From NCBI RefSeq assembly GCF_000614025.1, contig NZ_BAKF01000001.1, positions 152,540 to 216,539 on the forward strand: DNA of 64,000 bases. The letters are read 5' to 3'. This document shows positions 1 to 9,430 of this stretch, piece by piece; position 1 is the stretch's first letter; each line of letters begins with the position of its first letter. A program made the translations under genes and the position numbers. Origin of the DNA: Prevotella aurantiaca JCM 15754 (GTDB taxonomy: Bacteria; Bacteroidota; Bacteroidia; Bacteroidales; Bacteroidaceae). Under the pieces are notes generated by a model. That model was given only the letters and a program-made list of their open reading frames with translations, ran no database searches and had not been told where the DNA came from.

Positions 1-29
1 GCTGGAAGGCAGAGAAAATAAAGACAAAA

Positions 30-62
30 AATGCTAAAGTCAATCGACTTTAGCATTTTTTT
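30..62. terminator. Bidirectional intrinsic terminator
   Basis: A perfect 12-bp stem (30-41 with 46-57) closes a 4-nt loop and is flanked by an A-run on the left and a T-run on the right, so it could stop transcription in either direction. It probably ends a gene lying left of the window. Confidence 0.85.
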
Positions 63-311
63 GTGGCTGGTAAGGTTGGTGAGGATAAGCAAACACCCAC
101 TGAATATGATGAATGGTGCATGTCTGTGGATTCAAAATAAGCGCATGCACTTTCTGATGTAGGCATTTACGAGGCATACAAGAGTCATTTCTGCATTGAA
201 TACAAACTTACTCCACTACTCCACCCTACGCTGATTAAAGTTGATAAAAAGAGGTATTACGAAGAAACTATACGATATAAACGAAACGCAACACCTTCTG
301 ATATCGGGTAA
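63..311 (+). pseudogene. Possible degraded coding remnant
   Basis: Read from 63, this frame gives about 82 protein-like codons interrupted by a single TAA at 138-140 and ending with TAA at 309-311. The part after the stop (for example EAYKSHFCIEYK) has ordinary amino-acid composition. There is no convincing start, because a terminator sits directly upstream. I do not recognise the protein; it may be a decayed fragment or chance open frame. The rest of the stretch up to 385 shows nothing else. Confidence 0.22.
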
Positions 312-385
312 TAATCAACGACAAGCATTCTCTCGACGTGCATACAACAACGGAAACACAACACTTCTGCTTATCTATATAGTAC

Positions 386-425
386 AAAAAAAAGATTTCT
401 CACTGCCATATAGCAATGAGAAATC
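386..425 (-). terminator. Terminator of the fimbrillin-like gene
   Basis: A 13-bp stem with one G-U pair (394-406 with 413-425) is followed on the minus strand by a run of eight T. It lies about 70 nt after the stop codon of the leftward lipoprotein gene. Confidence 0.85.
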
Positions 426-497
426 CTTATAATCGATTCGGATTTAATATATCCGTGTATCATCAAATAGCAATAACTGCCTTATTCTATTCCAATT

Positions 498-2330
498 TTA
501 AAGGTTCTGAACCAATCTACTCATACAGCCTTGGCCTGGTGCAGAGCCATCGTTAGTATTATGAGAACCGTCTTTCAACAAAGCATGTATGATGCCTTTA
601 TTTTTGTATGATGAGGTAAAATAGTTACCATGATTTCCCCACTGAACAAGTGTGGCGTTACCAGGGGACCTGTAAGCCGTTAGCGGAATGAAGACAGCGC
701 CGCTGTTTTTAATCTTTTCGTATGTCGTTGGATTATTATTTGCATTACCACTTCCGAACGTTGGGTTTGCTTTAGTAAAGGCTTTTTTAGCATCTTCAAG
801 CGTCATGTTGTCTGGAAAGATAAGGTAACCGCGCAACTCTGCGGGGTTTGTACCTCGTGATCCATTTCCGTCCTCATCGATAAAACATCTTGCCCATTTC
901 AAAACCTTAGTCCCACCATCTATCCAAATACGATTGTTCGACTTGCTTGTATTCTGTGGTATGAGGTAACCCCATTCGTCTGATGTTAGCACACGTGTCT
1001 TTCTATTACCCACAAGCAACTTATTACCGAAATCGTACTGCGTGTCTACGCCCGTACCCCAACTTAACTTAGAGGTATATGGAAGCAACGTTGGGTTGTC
1101 GATTGTTCCCCATGATGGAGTGTCAAAATAACGATACGTCTCGGGAGAAATATATTGTTTACCACCTACAGTAACCGTTTCATAAGTATAATTATGACCT
1201 CCTGAAACATTTTTAGGCATTGCTAATTTCCACTGTTCAGGTGCTAATCTGTAATAACCAGCGTGTGTTGTGAGCTTACCTTTGAGCTTGATAGGTTCTA
1301 AAAAAGTCTTTCTAATAAAGGCATTAGGCTCCAACGTGTTTGACTTCATCTTAGAAGTATATGTGCTAACAGGCATTACATACTGCATATTGCCATTGGT
1401 GATGGCTACTTTCTGATGGTCGCTAACTGAGAAAACAGCTTTACTACCTTTATAATAAACGAATGAATTTTCTTCAGCATAGTTGTGCGCTTGTGGCACA
1501 GTAGTTATAACACTGGAATAAGAACCTGCATAATAAGCATCGAAAGCTGGTGCAACTGCTCCTGGCACAAACACTATATAGAAGTCTGTAGTACCATTAG
1601 GGAAGAAAATATTGGTATCTGGATCTACATCGAAACCTGCTTCAGAAGTTCCTACAGCCTCTCCGGTGTTCAAATCTACACTTGCAGCGCTGTAAACACC
1701 TGCACCGCGTAATCCTACTTTGGTCATTACCGTTCCGTCAGCAGTACTCATTGCGAAGTGTGCAATGGCGAAAGAGTTCTTCAATGTGATAGCTCCTTCA
1801 ATATCAGCCTTTGAATTTTCAACGACAATCTTACCCATTCCAGAGAGTACGCAGTGTTTCTTCAAATCTGCTAACTTGCCACTTTGGCTTGAAAGGTCGA
1901 TTTCAATTTTACCTGTTTGGGCTTCTGTGGCAGTGATAGTTCCTTTACCTACGTAATAGAAACGATAGGTATTTCCACTTGTTACATTATCTTTTGGGAT
2001 ATTACCAGTAAACTCTCCTCGTGCCTTACCTGCTGACGACGGCTTCAATTTAAGCTCGGTAACAACCTTACTACCAGAAGGATTGGTCGTTATAACTTGT
2101 ATCTTATCGTTTGCTTCCCACTTCCATGGACTGGTTTTACCTGCCTCTTCCGACAACAGAGCTCTTGTTGTTGTAGTGTCTTCACCTGTTCCTGCAATTA
2201 CAGTGATAGGTATTGTCTCTACTGCTGGGGCACTTTCTTGTTCTGGAAGATCGGTAAGTTCAGAAGAACAAGACGTTGTTAACATTGATGTTGCCAAGCA
2301 TATTGCTGACAAAAAGAATATCTTTTTCAT
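498..2330 (-). CDS. Fimbrillin-family surface lipoprotein (610 aa)
   Basis: An exported lipoprotein: a hydrophobic N-terminus leads to a lipobox ending in Cys21 (TTSC). The first ~300 residues resemble the Mfa-like/FimA fimbrillin fold (TTTTRALL, then WKWEANDKIQV), the region in which Bacteroidales fimbrillins carry a processed Arg near the start. The C-terminal half (EQWKLAMPKN, FIPLTAYRSPG) resembles the 'major paralogous' C-type-lectin-like domain seen in Bacteroidetes adhesins. I chose ATG 2330 because MKK followed by the hydrophobic stretch matches the three paralogues at 54-62 kb; ATG 2342 is also possible. It follows a 56-aa peptide gene in the same operon. Surface attachment or fimbrial role is inferred from family only. 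Confidence 0.8.
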   Translation of the reverse strand: MKKIFFLSAICLATSMLTTSCSSELTDLPEQESAPAVETIPITVIAGTGEDTTTTRALLSEEAGKTSPWKWEANDKIQVITTNPSGSKVVTELKLKPSSAGKARGEFTGNIPKDNVTSGNTYRFYYVGKGTITATEAQTGKIEIDLSSQSGKLADLKKHCVLSGMGKIVVENSKADIEGAITLKNSFAIAHFAMSTADGTVMTKVGLRGAGVYSAASVDLNTGEAVGTSEAGFDVDPDTNIFFPNGTTDFYIVFVPGAVAPAFDAYYAGSYSSVITTVPQAHNYAEENSFVYYKGSKAVFSVSDHQKVAITNGNMQYVMPVSTYTSKMKSNTLEPNAFIRKTFLEPIKLKGKLTTHAGYYRLAPEQWKLAMPKNVSGGHNYTYETVTVGGKQYISPETYRYFDTPSWGTIDNPTLLPYTSKLSWGTGVDTQYDFGNKLLVGNRKTRVLTSDEWGYLIPQNTSKSNNRIWIDGGTKVLKWARCFIDEDGNGSRGTNPAELRGYLIFPDNMTLEDAKKAFTKANPTFGSGNANNNPTTYEKIKNSGAVFIPLTAYRSPGNATLVQWGNHGNYFTSSYKNKGIIHALLKDGSHNTNDGSAPGQGCMSRLVQNL

Positions 2331-2490
2331 TATTGTTTTCATTAATAAGCTCAATTAATTAAGTGTTATAAACTTCATCTAAATAATTTCTTTCTTCAAT
2401 AGATGCCCTCTAAGATTTAGAGAGCAATGTATTTTTGTGTATTATCGGTATAATGCCCTTAACGTAAACTGATAACAACAACGTTATCTG

Positions 2491-2661
2491 TTAATCTTCT
2501 TCAGAGTGCCAAGGGTCATTGGGATCACCACCAACATCCACGTTGTCGGCATTACTTCTAACACTTCCAGCCATCAAAGACTGGTTTTCTAAATAGAAAG
2601 TCTTACATATGGGCTTTACATAAGCCTGTTTCTTTTCACTGAAAATAGTTTTCATTGTCAT
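2491..2661 (-). CDS. Small leader-type peptide ahead of fimbrillin lipoprotein (56 aa)
   Basis: A short gene starting with ATG 2661 (or 2655) and ending 160 nt before the lipoprotein gene. The peptide has a basic N-terminus with YVKPICK, then LMAGS, then an acidic Gly/Asp-rich tail (VGGDPNDP) ending in WHSEED. The same layout (aromatic-x-P-x-C near residue 15, GG/DP middle, W plus acidic end) recurs in three other small genes that precede fimbrillin paralogues at 56.2, 59.0 and 61.8 kb. There is no signal peptide. Function unknown; a precursor peptide, chaperone or regulator of the neighbour is possible. Confidence 0.7.
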   Translation of the reverse strand: MTMKTIFSEKKQAYVKPICKTFYLENQSLMAGSVRSNADNVDVGGDPNDPWHSEED

Positions 2662-2737
2662 TAAATATTTTTGTTATCTTGATTCAAAATTATTTAGGAA
2701 AATCCTGAAACTCGTGATTCTCATTACAAATGTTATG

Positions 2738-2745
2738 CAAATATA
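2738..2745 (-). promoter_or_regulatory. -7 promoter box for peptide-lipoprotein operon
   Basis: The minus strand reads TATATTTG, matching the Bacteroidetes TAnnTTTG -7 element, about 77 nt upstream of the small peptide gene. It makes the peptide the first gene of the operon. Confidence 0.6.
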
Positions 2746-2861
2746 ACATAATAAAATGAGCCTATCGAATTCTTAAAAAATATTTAACAACAATTATTTA
2801 ATATCTTAACGCAAATCAACCTTTTGAGCTTAAAAGTTTGAAATAGACTATGAATGGCGGC

Positions 2862-2925
2862 TAAAAAATAGTTCTGTCATGGTGGGTGGCACATTCTCTA
2901 ATTGCCACAGCACCACGACAGAACT
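2862..2925 (-). terminator. Terminator after HEAT-repeat gene
   Basis: A long hairpin with AGTTCTGTC at 2870-2878 pairing with GACAGAACT at 2917-2925; on the minus strand it is followed by a run of T. It begins right at the stop of the HEAT-repeat gene. Confidence 0.75.
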
Positions 2926-2926
2926 C

Positions 2927-3619
2927 TTACAATAGTTTTATTTTCTGGAGCAACTTGCTCTTTGCTTTCGCAACATCGCCCGAAATTTCGCCCGTACTAC
3001 CGTTTTCGCGAAGACCATAGCGAACGTTTGTGAGGTCTTGAAGCACTACAATCATGACTGCTATTACCTCGTCGGCGGTTTCGTTGGCAATATTTTGGCT
3101 GACAAATTCCACGATTTTGTCTTTCATTTCCTTGTGTCTGAAGTATATTTGGCGCAGGGCTGAAACAGTAAATGCCCGCAGCTGGGTGTTGGTTTCCAAT
3201 GTATAATGAGCCGTAAGTAGGTCGATGGCTTCGTTATCGCCCAGCCAGCCGCATGCAATAATGGCTTTATAACGCACCTCTTCGTCCTCTTCGGCAAGGA
3301 ACGGAGCCACGATGGGCAGGTATTGGCGGTTGTACGACAAGCCGATAAGGTGGATAACGTTCGACTTTTTAAGCTTGTCGGTTTCTGTTTTCAGCTTTTC
3401 CGCTAAGTAAAGCAGTCCTTCTTGTCCTCTTTTTAGGAAACCATTGCCTAATATTCGTTTCAGAGTTGCATTATCGGTGTCGTTGAAAAAGGTGTAATGA
3501 CGCTCGATTCCAGAGGGCGAAACATCTTCCAACAAAAGTTTCAAGAACTCGTTGTGCATCGTAAAACTATCTGTTTCGGAAGCCTTTTGGTATGCCGTTA
3601 AAACATTATCGCTGTTCAT
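2927..3619 (-). CDS. HEAT-repeat protein (230 aa)
   Basis: A soluble helical protein with no signal peptide or membrane segment. Residues about 95-185 show HEAT-like paired helices (for example EDEEVRYKAIIACGWLGD followed by TQLRAFTVSALRQI), the pattern used for protein-protein interaction. The C-terminus is basic. ATG 3619 is preferred over the TTG two codons upstream. It lies downstream of the parA group in the same direction but is separated from it by a hairpin at 3679-3703, so it may be a separate unit. Binding partner unknown. Confidence 0.7.
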   Translation of the reverse strand: MNSDNVLTAYQKASETDSFTMHNEFLKLLLEDVSPSGIERHYTFFNDTDNATLKRILGNGFLKRGQEGLLYLAEKLKTETDKLKKSNVIHLIGLSYNRQYLPIVAPFLAEEDEEVRYKAIIACGWLGDNEAIDLLTAHYTLETNTQLRAFTVSALRQIYFRHKEMKDKIVEFVSQNIANETADEVIAVMIVVLQDLTNVRYGLRENGSTGEISGDVAKAKSKLLQKIKLL

Positions 3620-3678
3620 TTTCAAAGTAATATTTGTTTAAACTCTCTCCTATCTCAGTTGGAGATATAGGTAGTTTA

Positions 3679-3703
3679 GGGCTTTTAGACGTTCTAAAAG
3701 CCC
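3679..3703. terminator. Hairpin between ParA-partner gene and HEAT gene
   Basis: A perfect 11-bp stem (3679-3689 with 3693-3703) with a 3-nt loop. A T4 run follows on the plus strand and only weak T content on the minus strand, so it may be a weak terminator or an mRNA end-stabilising hairpin for the leftward gene at 3764-4288. Confidence 0.5.
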
Positions 3704-3763
3704 TTTTGTGTATAGAATTCTAATTCGTCCTAACGCCTCAATAAGCCTTAGAACGCCCTGCAA

Positions 3764-4288
3764 TTAAAGTAAACTATCGCCGTAGATGGCTTCTTTGATG
3801 TTCTTCTCGTGGTCGAAAACGAAGCGAGCAACGATTGAACTGAGCAGCGCTGTAGATGGCATCTTTATGCTATTTGCCGACTTCAATCGGTCGAGAACGC
3901 TCTTTAAGTCTGAATCGATATACACGGTTGCGAGCTTAGAATCGCGCAACTTGTACTCTTTAGCAAGGTCGAGGAACATCTTCCAGCTATCTTCTGTGTC
4001 GCCTTGGGCCAACGTGTACTCGCGCGCAAGCTCTTTTCCTTCGGCTTTGGGCAACTTCTTTGCTGCGGGAGCCGAACGGTCTTTCTCGTCAGAAACAGCT
4101 GTTGGCTTGGTGTGCAACGTGGGTTCGGTGCGCACGGGTTCAGCAACTGGGGCTGGCGCAGGGGCTACTTCTTCGGCTGATTCGGGCTCGGCTGGAGCAC
4201 TTATCAATGGTTTCTCTATGCCTTGAACCTTGTTTACTAAGCCAGAAATGCCTCCCGGCATGATTACTCTCGTCTTTTTCTTTACCAT
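3764..4288 (-). CDS. ParA-associated protein, possible DUF3408/ParB-like partner (174 aa)
   Basis: The N-terminus is basic (MVKKKTRVIMPGG). Residues ~30-70 are Pro/Ala/Glu-rich and look disordered. Residues ~100-174 form a compact helical domain (LATVYIDSDLKSVLDRLKSAN) resembling the small DNA-binding-type domains found next to ParA in Bacteroidales mobile elements (DUF3408/TraB type). It lies 155 nt downstream of parA in the same direction, the usual place for the partner of a partition ATPase. Assignment rests on context and a weak domain likeness; it could also be an unrelated adaptor. Confidence 0.5.
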   Translation of the reverse strand: MVKKKTRVIMPGGISGLVNKVQGIEKPLISAPAEPESAEEVAPAPAPVAEPVRTEPTLHTKPTAVSDEKDRSAPAAKKLPKAEGKELAREYTLAQGDTEDSWKMFLDLAKEYKLRDSKLATVYIDSDLKSVLDRLKSANSIKMPSTALLSSIVARFVFDHEKNIKEAIYGDSLL

Positions 4289-4443
4289 AATAATTATGTG
4301 TTGTTGTTATTTTCGTTTTGTTTAAGCGGACTATTGCTGCCCTACCCTATCCGTTCGCTTGCCTTTTTCGGATTCCGCTCGCCGTTCTATCTGACTGACT
4401 TACGGCTGATACCAACGGGCGAAAACGAAGGGACAAGGACGTT

Positions 4444-5103
4444 TTACTTCATGCGACGTATCATAAACTCGAAGGCGCCTTTCACTGCTTCGCGCTGTGT
4501 AGCAAGGAGTTCGAAGGTGTTGATGCGCTTCAACGTGGCACGACTGTTCACCATTGGCGTTACTTTGCCTATCTGAGAGAAGATGTCGTTGGTGTCGCTC
4601 CACATGCGTTGCTCTTCTGATGTTCCTATTCTTGGGTCGATACGGTTAGGCACAAAGAATATCTGAGCGTGCATTTCGGGGTTCACTTCCTTTAAAGCGT
4701 TCACCACTTGCACAAAGACTCCCGTTGAATCTAAGGTCTTATCTTCGTATTCGTAGGGGCAAACGATGTAGTCGGCATTGGTGAAAAGTGGTACAAGACC
4801 GTCTTCGCTGACGTTACCTGGTGAGTCGAATAGAACGTAACCTTCTACTTGTGAGGCTGAATCCATAAGCTGTTGCATCAGCTCTGGTTCGCTTACGTCG
4901 AAGCTTTGCACTACGTATGGCTCTTCGCCTTCGTATATCTGAATATCTTTCTGACGCTGCATTAGAATGGTTTTCTGCAAGTCGGTATCGATAATACACA
5001 CGGGTTTGCCCTTCCAACTGAGATAGTTGGCAAACAGCATACATAGTGTGCTCTTCCCTACTCCACCTTTCTGATTGGCAAATACTACCTTAATATTTTT
5101 CAT
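4444..5103 (-). CDS. parA: ParA-family partition ATPase (219 aa)
   Basis: A MinD/ParA-type ATPase that positions or segregates DNA. The deviant Walker A motif KGGVGKST is at residues 12-19, Walker A' Asp39/Asp41 in IIDTDLQ, and Walker B at Asp93 (VLFDSPGN). It is a short, single-domain ParA without an N-terminal DNA-binding extension, similar in size to those of Bacteroidales conjugative elements and plasmids. ATG 5103 directly precedes the conserved strand. It is followed by a candidate partner gene and lies about 4 kb from a large gene-free, box-rich stretch, a setting that fits a replication/partition locus. Confidence 0.9.
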   Translation of the reverse strand: MKNIKVVFANQKGGVGKSTLCMLFANYLSWKGKPVCIIDTDLQKTILMQRQKDIQIYEGEEPYVVQSFDVSEPELMQQLMDSASQVEGYVLFDSPGNVSEDGLVPLFTNADYIVCPYEYEDKTLDSTGVFVQVVNALKEVNPEMHAQIFFVPNRIDPRIGTSEEQRMWSDTNDIFSQIGKVTPMVNSRATLKRINTFELLATQREAVKGAFEFMIRRMK

Positions 5104-5238
5104 TACTTTTTACTTTTATGTTGTTTATTGTTCTGTTTTTAATTCTTATGTAAGTCGTTTGTTCCTTACAACAAAGTACTTACGTGCTTTATTTCTCGCT
5201 TGTCTTTCTTCTTGCTGCATAGCCATCGCAACGTAAGA

Positions 5239-5910
5239 TTACTCTAAATTTTGCTCGATTGCATCGCCTTTGTACTTCAAAGTACGGCTGAGCATGACGA
5301 AAATACAGCAGATGGCGATGAGCGTAATGGCACCTGAAACGAATAAAACGCTGTCGGGCAGACCAGCAAAGACTAAAAATATCACTATCAAAATTAGTGC
5401 TGTTGCTACACAAAGTACCACGCTTACACGATTGAGATAGCGACCTAATGCCCTGCCACTATGCGACTTTATCCACGTAAATACAATGGTTATGAGCAAA
5501 ATAAATAGAAGATATACGATCGTTACTGTCCAATCAAGGACTACGGGAAACTGTTCGGTGCCGTAATAGAATAGCGACAACTTACCGAAAACGATGTAGG
5601 TGATGCCTAAAACAATGGCTGCTGTCAGCAAATTCACTCGTGTGGCTACTCCTTTGATGTTTCCTACCCTTTTCAAACCATTGCGCGCAATGACCAGCAA
5701 AACTACAATCGACGTGTAAAGAAGTGATTCGCATACTATAGAAATGGTGTCGGAAACTTGTACACTGCCTTCTGTGAGCTTACCTCCGCTCTGATTGAAC
5801 ACGGCAAGAAATAGGCCCAATGTGCAAAATCCAAATACAAACTCCAACACGGTGAGCAGCTGTCGCTCGACAGGACGGAGGTTAAAGTGGTTGATTACTG
5901 ATTGTTTCAT
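5239..5910 (-). CDS. Six-helix inner-membrane protein, unknown (223 aa)
   Basis: Hydropathy by eye gives about six transmembrane segments (near residues 18-40, 58-76, 91-113, 127-146, 161-182, 186-208) with short loops and no recognisable catalytic motif. It has the same length and topology as the next membrane gene at 6432-7133, which suggests a related pair, although sequence likeness is low. The start at 5910 is directly preceded, on the minus strand, by the AT motif TAAATATATAAAAA, which also precedes the start of the second gene. Function not recognised. Confidence 0.6.
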   Translation of the reverse strand: MKQSVINHFNLRPVERQLLTVLEFVFGFCTLGLFLAVFNQSGGKLTEGSVQVSDTISIVCESLLYTSIVVLLVIARNGLKRVGNIKGVATRVNLLTAAIVLGITYIVFGKLSLFYYGTEQFPVVLDWTVTIVYLLFILLITIVFTWIKSHSGRALGRYLNRVSVVLCVATALILIVIFLVFAGLPDSVLFVSGAITLIAICCIFVMLSRTLKYKGDAIEQNLE

Positions 5911-7800
5911 ATTTTTATATATTTACTTTTAAAAATCTATTTATACTTAAACAACTGCCAAAACTATTTTTTTACATTTTTAATAGAATGCTTTCGATGT
6001 ACAGCTGGCTCAAAATTGATTTGCTTATGGTGCGTTATTATGTTTTTATATATTTACGTTTAAATCTTGAAACATACTAAAACGTTGTGAAATATTCACT
6101 TGTTTACGCTTTTATATATTTACGTTTTAAAGTCTATTTATATTTAATCACGCTGTAAAGTCGTTATTTTCAATATTCTATATATTTATATTTAAACTTT
6201 TATTTCTATCTTTTTATCTACCTTTAAACGTATTTCAGCAAACTTATATTTATGCTTTCAATATCGTTTAGTATCATTTTGATTATTCTTTCAAAGAGAT
6301 TTGGCAGAATTGTATTTGCGTTTTGTAATGGTTGTTGTAAGCTCAAAACAAATAAATTAACCTTGTTTTCTGTAAATATTTTTGGCATATTATTATCCAT
6401 TTCAAGCCATATTTTGCAACGTTTGTACCTCTTAATAAATATCTTCCTTCTCCTCTATCGGCTTCATTGTGCGATTTCGAAGCAATAAAAGTGCTATTTC
6501 TATCGCTGTTTGGAAAATTAATATCATCGTGTTATAGGTACTCAAAGTTTGCAACGTGAGTCCTCCCACATTATTATATAAGTAGAGATAAAGCTCGCCA
6601 GAAAGGAAAGAAAGCACTGGTAGTACTGTTAAAGCAATGCCATATTGGCGAATTCGACCACCAAAACAGCGCACCAAACCAATACCTAAGCACAATTTGG
6701 TTAAGCTAATCAGTATATTATTGTAGAAAGGGAGCGCATCTTGGAATCTCTGAAACGTACCGTCTACACCTGGAACAGCATCGGTATCTATCATTTCGGC
6801 AGGTACTAACCCAACAAGTAAGCCTAAAACCGTCAGCACCATAATTACTATCTGCGCCAATTGCAACCAAAAATGATTTAATTTATAGAGAGCATGACGA
6901 AGCTGTTCCATCGTTAATAGCGAACAAACGATAAAGGCAAAGGAAACCAAACCATATAATTCGGTCTTAAAATCACCAGCTATATTTGTTGCAAGTATAT
7001 CGTATGAATCGCCATCTACATTGTTTCCCAATGATTCGGATAGCATAATCAATAAAAAAACAATGCCCATGCCAACCGACCAACCCAAGATGGAGATGCG
7101 ACGCTTTGTTATTTCGAATATATTTATCTTCATATTTTTATATATTTATAGTTTTACTTCTTTATGTTTGTACTTTTATACATTATCGTTTCTTTATGTT
7201 TCTACTTATATATGCTTTTGTTTAGTTACGTATTCACATATCTTTTTAATTACATTATATTATATAAAGGTATTTAATGGAATATGTTTAATTCGATTAT
7301 AAGCATAGAATTAAAAACGTAAGTCTATTTTTATATATTTAAACAAGTGAACAATAATATATTAAAACAATTATTCAAAGAACACGTTTATGGTTATTAT
7401 AAGTGAGCAAATAGTCTGCAAATAAAAGCGTTTATATTTTTATATATTTACTTTATATATTATATTTCAACGTTTTACAAAGCTATTGATGCATGTACGA
7501 GCATCTCGCTGCACTTTAAAACCGACTGCATAAGATTTCAAAGATATATTTATATAAAAACATAATCTTTATAATTCACATGCAAATACAAATATACTAC
7601 AAAACATTTAAATAGCAAAAGGTTTATACTTTTTTATAAACTAACACACAAAAATAGAAATCTTACTTTATATCTTTATAGGTTTGTATTTTTGTTTTTA
7701 TATATTTATATCTTTCAACGAATAAGTATTAGTGAGTAATATATTTTTACTGAAAACATTATATCTATCTTTTTGTTTCTTTGTTTTTATATATTTATAT
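5911..7800. repeat. AT-rich 14-mer repeat family TTTTTATATATTTA
   Basis: Exact plus-strand copies start at 5912, 6043, 7135, 7328, 7437, 7695 and 7784, with near-copies at 6109 and 6176. All share one orientation. Copies 5912 and 7135 sit directly before the start codons of the two membrane genes (minus strand), the others in gene-free DNA. They could be A-rich translation leaders plus their duplicated relics, protein-binding sites, or easily melted origin DNA. No gene is seen in 5911-6431. Confidence 0.75.
6432..7133 (-). CDS. Six-helix inner-membrane protein, unknown (233 aa)
   Basis: About six hydrophobic segments (near residues 13-33, 59-75, 88-110, 140-157, 165-187, 198-218), with a hydrophilic loop around residues 112-138 (MIDTDAVPGVDGTFQRFQDA) and a charged C-terminus. 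No known motif is visible. It matches the 5239-5910 gene in length, direction and leader motif, so the two may form a functional pair linked to the neighbouring parA block. The role is unknown. Confidence 0.6.
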   Translation of the reverse strand: MKINIFEITKRRISILGWSVGMGIVFLLIMLSESLGNNVDGDSYDILATNIAGDFKTELYGLVSFAFIVCSLLTMEQLRHALYKLNHFWLQLAQIVIMVLTVLGLLVGLVPAEMIDTDAVPGVDGTFQRFQDALPFYNNILISLTKLCLGIGLVRCFGGRIRQYGIALTVLPVLSFLSGELYLYLYNNVGGLTLQTLSTYNTMILIFQTAIEIALLLLRNRTMKPIEEKEDIY

Positions 7801-8800
7801 TACTTTGCTTTTATCTTTATATTGAAAAAGATGGTGAGTTTAGTAATCATATAATATGGATTACATAGCATTAATATGAGAATTTTAAGACTAAAAAATG
7901 AAGATAGATAACAAAGAAAAGAGAAAATACAATGTAAATGGGATTGATTTTTTAATCATAAAATAGAGAAATGAAAAGAAACAAAACGTCAATCAAAGTC
8001 AAAAAAATAGACTTCGACAAAAAGAAGAAGATGATTCTGCAAAATAAAATGAACTCAAAAAGGTTGTGCAGAAGGTCCTGCACTTTTTGTGAAATGTGTG
8101 CGCAACATTACTGCAGGTATACAGCAGCATTATTGCAATTACAAAACAATAATTTGGCAGGACAGAAGTAACGAACGAAAAATAATTGAACGAATACAGA
8201 AAAAAATCTCATAGAAATGGAAATAGGGTAGGGGAGAGATGAAAATATTAATTCGTTCGGCTTCCTTATATATAGATGTGAAAGTGTAAAACACAAATTT
8301 TTGTATTATATTCTTGCGTATTATTATTCGCAATGTATATAATTTTATTCAATTTCAGTATTTTGCAAGTATATACATATAGTTTGAATTGTACTGTATA
8401 ATAATTCTGAATGAAAAATTAAAGATGTTATTTCAGAATTAAAGAAATATCTCGAAATTTTATAATATAGTAGGTTTGATAAGATAAAAAAATAAGTACT
8501 TCTACATTTGTAAAACGCAAATGAAATGGGAAAAGTACCAAAGCAGACGAATATAAAATAAGAATAGAAAAGCGGTAATGGTTATTCCAACAAACCAATA
8601 TTGAGAAATGAAAACCTGCTGGGAAAGTTTTGAAATCTTAAATATAATGATTTGGAGAGGGTGGGGAGCAGTTATTTAAAAACGAAAATGAAAGGGTAAG
8701 TATATAAAGATTAGAAAAATACGGTTTAAAGTAGAAAAAAATAGACATTAGAAAATATGTTTTTAGTTAACCAAAATAATGATTAAAAACTGAAAACTCA
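7149..8800. other. AT-rich gene-free stretch
   Basis: Very AT-rich DNA with homopolymer A and T tracts and four of the 14-mer repeats. Short open frames here (for example 7971-8171) lack protein-like composition. No hairpin terminator or known RNA was recognised. Together with the next 2.3 kb it makes the longest gene-poor interval of the window. Confidence 0.6.
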
Positions 8801-8809
8801 AATATCTGA

Positions 8810-9430
8810 GCGACAAATATGGAGGAAATTTTGATGCAAAAAAGTTTGGGTAGTTTGACAACAAAATAGAGAAAAAATTACAAGAAAGTTTAGATTGTAA
8901 AACAAAAAAGAAATGTCAAATTAGTGAAATTGTCGGTATGGAAATAAAATAGATTAGTCATTTCTTCGGAATAAGATAGATTTCGTGCGACAAAAAGGGA
9001 ATAAGAATAGGGTGAAACCTATGTGCGACAAATGGGGAATATACGTTTTAGGTGTGTAAAAGGCATCGTAACTCATTGATATACATAAAGGATAAGCGGT
9101 GTATTAAAGGCGAACGGCGACAAAAAAGTGAAAAGTTTTGTGAATACTTTAACCTTTTCTGTAGTCCAAAGCGTTATTTATCTGTATTTAAACAGGTTAA
9201 ATTAAGTGCAATAACGTACTATTCTGCATTATTTGTTCCTAATATGTCGCGCTTAAAAGCATGGTTTTAGAGCATTAGAAGGGTGGTTTTGGAAGACAAA
9301 AGTAGTTTTTTAGACGAGTGAGAGCATATAAGTGAGCGACAAATTAGTAAGATTGGAAGAAACGGTTGCGTTTGTATGGTGCGACAAAAAGGGAAGAATA
9401 CCTTTTGAATATAAGTGCGACAAATGGGGA
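8810..9430 (+). repeat. GCGACAAA box cluster, left half (plus orientation)
   Basis: Seven plus-strand boxes of the form GCGACAAAnnGGGAA start at about 8810, 8987, 9025, 9117, 9335, 9381 and 9417; two pairs share the longer forms GCGACAAAAAGGGA and GCGACAAATGGGGA. One reversed core (TGTCGC) lies at 9245. The repeated G-rich tail makes chance unlikely. Iteron-like binding sites for a replication initiator are the leading guess. Confidence 0.7.

Noticed and set aside
7971..8171. Open frame of 66 codons in AT-rich DNA
   Set aside because: Lysine-rich low-complexity start, no homology recognised, and it lies in the box-rich gene-free zone; not convincing as a gene.
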